In this document: positions 61,401 to 64,000 of the stretch, piece by piece
Layout of the letters: each line of letters opens with the position of its first letter
Numbering within the stretch: position 1 is the stretch's first letter
NCBI RefSeq assembly: GCF_029852145.1
Contig: NC_079971.1
Coordinates: 4,397,697 to 4,461,696, forward strand
DNA from: Microplitis mediator
Lineage: Eukaryota > Arthropoda > Insecta > Hymenoptera > Braconidae
Reading direction: 5' to 3'
DNA: 64,000 nucleotides
Program-made: the position numbers and the translations under genes
The notes under the pieces: model-generated
Seen by the model: the letters and a program-made list of their open reading frames with translations, nothing else
The model's database searches: none
What the model was told of the DNA's origin: nothing

Positions 61401-64000
61401 GTGACCATGGGTGGGTACTGCCCAGGCTTTTTGAATAATACTATGAATTTTATTTAGTAGACATGGAGCTTTTGTTGTCGAACTTGTCAAAAACTCAACA
61501 AATTTATCCAGCAAAGCCGAATATTTTTGTCGCGCTTTTTCGACATCTTGGGCATTGGCATTGGTACAGAGCTGCGTTAAATCATCTAGAGGCAGTGCTA
61601 ATAAATCGTCTTCAGTATAGGGCCCATTTAGCAAATGATTGACAGCCGACGCCGCTGTTATCAAAGCAGCCGTCGAAGAAGTCACTTCTTTTGAGGAAGC
61701 TATCGTTACACTTGACTGTGAGGATGATGTCATATATTTCTGATTTGAAATTCCTGATGCCGTTACTGTCTGTCTTTGCTGCTGCGCTGCCATCGCCGTC
61801 TGCAATTTAAATGATTTATTTGATTAGAAATAAAACATTTGTTATTAATTATTTAAATTAATTACAGCCTTGAGTAAAAATTAAACTCGTGATTTATAAA
61901 TAAATGAATAATAAATTTTATCACAATCATAGATAATTAACAAATTAACAGAATCATGAATTTTTGAAATCACGCCAACGTTTAATTAAAAATTACTAAA
62001 TCTCACGTTAATATCGATGATGTCATCAGCGAAAATGAATTATTTGAATCAATAGCAAGCTAAACTGTTGGATACCAGTCCCAGTTCTATTTGCTATTGA
62101 ATTTTAATTGAATTTACTATTTTATTAGCACTTATTACGACTCGACTTGCTAATATCAGCTTGTCAAGATATAAAAGCTATGCGTGATATCATTTTATAT
62201 AACAGAAGATAAGAAATTTAGCTCATGATAAAATTACCTTCTCAGAACTAAAGGAATCGCTTTGTAGTTTCATGCTAGATGCTGCTAAGTTGTTGCTCTC
62301 CTGATGGGAGAGATTAGCAGCCTTAAGACTTCGCTGTTCCTGCAACAAAAAATATATAAATGTATAAATCGTTTGATAGAAAAAGTGATTCACGCTCGGA
62401 AAATTTCAATTCTAAATATAAGTCCCGCATCAGTGCCCAAGAATCTGGCTCGGTACTTTTATTTTTTTTTTTTTATTTCAGATATCGATGAACTTTACCA
62501 GGGCGTTTAGCGCGGAACCGTGGATCCGCCTGTTCACTGGCCACGGTACGCTCATATTAGAGAACACGCGAGTCACTGGTTCGTAAATTTTAAATAAAAT
62601 AAAAACTACAATCGTACATCAAACGTTTTTAACAAATACGCAGATGTACTCACTCACTACGCGGATAAAAGATGAGCCAATGTAGTGTCTGATAGATTTA
62701 GTATTAGTGAGGAGGATTTTAAAAGAGTGGGACGTCCCCACCGTCAACATCAATGACGGAAAACGTTTAATTTTATCACGACAAATCCATACGTCATTCA
62801 TCGTATCTGTATTATATATGTACATATCTACAGTAGTCTTATTCTTATGTACGAGTCAAACCAACGACATCAACTGTAACTTAAATTATTGCTAATTAAT
62901 AAAATAACTAAATTTTAAAATTGGTACCAAGTCAAGCCTCTGCCCGAGTTTCGGTGAATTTTGCAAAGACGGCGAGTCGACATTTAAATATTTTGACAGT
63001 CGGGAAAGTCTCGGGCCCATTATACTAGACCACCGAGTGCTACACTATGACTACATATATGAAAGCAACCCCACGATAGTTTGATATCGACCGCGGGTTG
63101 CTAAGCGCAACCTGAACCGCGTCAACTCCGAAACTCAATTTACCGGGAAAAATAAATTTAGCGTTAGCGCAAGACTTATTTTAGAAGATATCAAAACATG
63201 AAAATTACCCTTGCAGTAGCAACGCTTTTTTCAGCAGATACTCCGTCTACTTCAACCCGCGCTCTTGCAGCAGTCGCTGCACTTTCTTCTTTGTAAGATA
63301 CATCTCCAGCTTGCAGAGCTCTCATCTCCTCGCAATTAGCGGTCGCTTTCTCTGCACTGAATCTGTCCGTGACCAGCTAAAATATAAAATAATAAATCAT
63401 TGGCACTGTTTATTTACGCAACTAATTTGTCTTAATAACCTCGACCTGTCGGACAGATATACATTTTTTATTAGCTAATCAATCGTCACCTGAGATTTTT
63501 ACCTTGGTAGTCGACGTGCTTGTCATTTTTTTCTCTTCGAACTTCATGCTCTCCTGACCGGCCAACCCGATGCTCGATATATTTATCGGCGTGTTGATGT
63601 GATGCAAATCGCTGAAGGAACTCAGCGGGTCCAGTTGGGATGTCGAGTCGATGCTCATGTTTCTGGGTCTTACACTCGTCGGCGATGGAGTTTCCGGGTC
63701 CGGGAAGGTGACAGTTGGCTGTTCGTCATCAGCAATACTCACGCTTCCTTGGCTAATTAATTTAAAAAAAAATAATAAATTAGTGATTTTAAATACAAAT
63801 AAAAATTGTAATAAAATTTATGAATTTACCTGTCGAAATTGTGCGCTCGGTGTGGTCTAGGGTAAATGGTCTTCATTTCATCAATCCCAGTACGTAACTC
63901 AGTGATATTTGATTTTACAGCATTCAATTCTTTTTTCGAAGACGATGTTATTGTTGACAATACGCTCCTGGTTTTGGTGCTCGAACTGCTCGTGGTGCTG
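57733..64000 (-). CDS. Ect4: SARM1/Ect4 NAD+ hydrolase (5' end outside window), including possible C-terminal extension
   Basis: Visible exons: 63,830-64,000 (partial), 63,503-63,752, 63,209-63,376, 62,238-62,339, 59,641-61,799 and 59,346-59,579. A further exon, 57,733-58,456, joins in frame beyond the stop at 59,372. SARM1 cleaves NAD+ and drives axon degeneration and innate-immune signalling. The N-terminal part is Ser/Thr-rich and disordered. The 2.16-kb exon encodes ARM repeats (for example RHCASALVNLSLYGG and YYACLAIAVLVAN), two SAM domains (WSSEDVKEWVKQIGFGEY, then QEFSIYTYSLLNAGID) and the TIR domain ([20 protein letters not shown]). The catalytic glutamate of RLEAGKFD is intact at 59,934-59,936. 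The first stop follows NKSSE at 59,372-59,374. Identity is secure; the terminal exon's use is discussed separately. Confidence 0.93.
58655..58915. repeat. Tandem repeat with four TTTGGCGCG copies
   Basis: Four imperfect copies, period about 65-80 bp, each containing AAATTTGGCGCGATTTTTA flanked by AATTCAAAAAATTAAATC. It lies in the intron between the last two SARM1 exons. TTTGGCGC matches the E2F consensus, but the copies arose by tandem duplication. Confidence 0.8.
58925..59145 (-). repeat. Dispersed repeat copy in last SARM1 intron
   Basis: Reverse-complement relative of 55,370-55,605: blocks such as CCGACGTCTAATA, ACTACAAATTAC, a T-run, CAATTGATTC, and GTCTGCTAACATGAGGATCATAG. The two copies form an inverted pair about 3.5 kb apart. 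Confidence 0.55.
59346..59579 (-). CDS. Ect4: SARM1 exon with first stop codon in readthrough context
   Basis: 234 nt, phase 2 to 2. It completes the TIR (RFMRGDLPPVRTDTSN) and adds a polar tail ending ANKSSE, then TGA. The bases after the stop are CTAGAGGAC. The exon continues 26 nt beyond the stop to a donor AATAG-GTAATT. Because its length is a multiple of three with equal phases, it can be skipped without breaking frame. Confidence 0.85.
59641..61799 (-). CDS. Ect4: SARM1 core exon: ARM, tandem SAM and TIR domains
   Basis: 719 codons plus two bases, phase 0 to 2. Order in the exon: Gln/Ser/Thr-rich lead (about 1-50), ARM solenoid (about 65-430), SAM1 (about 435-500), SAM2 (about 505-575) and TIR (about 585-720). 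This is the full catalytic and autoinhibitory unit. SAM domains mediate octamerisation and the ARM domain senses NMN/NAD+, both known for the family. Donor AAAG-GTAAGT. Confidence 0.95.
62238..62339 (-). CDS. Ect4: SARM1 upstream exon (34 codons)
   Basis: Acceptor TTGTTGCAG, encoding EQRSLKAANLSHQ and ending DSFSSEK at donor AAG-GTAATT. Phase 0 to 0. No domain; part of the disordered N-terminal region. Since it is symmetric it could be alternatively spliced. Confidence 0.82.
63209..63376 (-). CDS. Ect4: SARM1 upstream exon (56 codons)
   Basis: Acceptor ATTTTAG, encoding LVTDRFSAEKATANCEEM and ending AEKSVATAR, donor AAGG-GTAATT. Phase 0 to 0. Ala/Glu/Lys-rich and likely helical. Confidence 0.82.
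63503..63752 (-). CDS. Ect4: SARM1 upstream exon (Pro/Ser/Thr-rich)
   Basis: Encodes GSVSIADDEQPTVTFPDPE and ends TSTSTTK, phase 2 to 0. Disordered, many Ser/Thr-Pro sites. Acceptor AATTAG, donor CAAG-GTAAAA. Confidence 0.82.
63830..64000 (-). CDS. Ect4: SARM1 upstream exon, cut by window edge
   Basis: Open frame from 63,999: Ser/Thr-rich start, then a helix-like SKKELNAVKSNITELRTGID and PRPHRAHNFD before donor GACAG-GTAAAT. No initiator codon with a 5' UTR is identifiable here, so the gene's start lies beyond base 64,000. Confidence 0.8.

Noticed and set aside
1..64000. Looked for tRNA, rRNA, viral genes and transposase or reverse-transcriptase frames
   Set aside because: No cloverleaf with internal box motifs, no conserved rRNA segment and no polymerase or transposase motif was recognised by eye; a covariance-model and HMM search would be needed to be certain.

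Overview
The window is eukaryotic and almost certainly insect. It holds most of the 5' half of dumpy, the giant arthropod extracellular-matrix gene, followed by THOC6, CENP-A and a SARM1/Ect4 gene. Introns and intergenic DNA are very AT-rich, and exons join at canonical GT..AG sites. The MITE-like repeats (CACTGTAAAAAATnCGGAGT termini flanked by TA) and the general compactness suggest a hymenopteran, possibly a parasitoid wasp. That placement is an inference from sequence style, not from a search.

Layout. (1) 1-46,265, minus strand: dumpy (dpy). I resolved 30 coding pieces (about 8,255 codons) with consistent splice phases. They run from a start codon at 45,935, across a ~13.8 kb first intron, through a signal peptide, an LDLa-like fragment, single- and double-EGF exons, a giant 8,379-nt EGF exon, small linker exons, a giant 9,120-nt exon of EGF-DPY-EGF repeats, and about ten further exons carrying one or two such repeats each. 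The gene continues past base 1; the ZP-domain C terminus lies outside. (2) 46.3-53.1 kb: repeat-rich intergenic DNA. (3) 53,103-54,522, minus: THOC6, five exons, 330 aa. (4) 54,856-56,116, plus: a CENP-A (cid) histone, four exons, 137 aa, head-to-head with THOC6 across 333 bp. (5) 57,733-64,000, minus: SARM1/Ect4, with ARM, SAM-SAM and TIR regions. Its 5' end is outside the window.

Biology. Dumpy is a tension-bearing fibre that links epidermis to cuticle. THOC6 belongs to the THO/TREX mRNA-export machinery, CENP-A marks centromeres, and SARM1 is an NAD+-consuming axon-degeneration enzyme. They share no pathway; their proximity is just gene order.

Most interesting observations. The SARM1 stop codon sits in the readthrough context TGA-CTA-G, and the frame stays open across the next splice junction for 249 more codons of clearly protein-like, Ser/Arg-rich sequence; a skipped cassette exon would join the same frame. 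In dumpy, a class-defining residue pattern recurs every third EGF-DPY-EGF unit over ~37 units and across exon borders, with a later six-unit super-period. A family of CGGAGT-rich TA-flanked elements forms paired and nested arrays on both sides of the dumpy 5' end.
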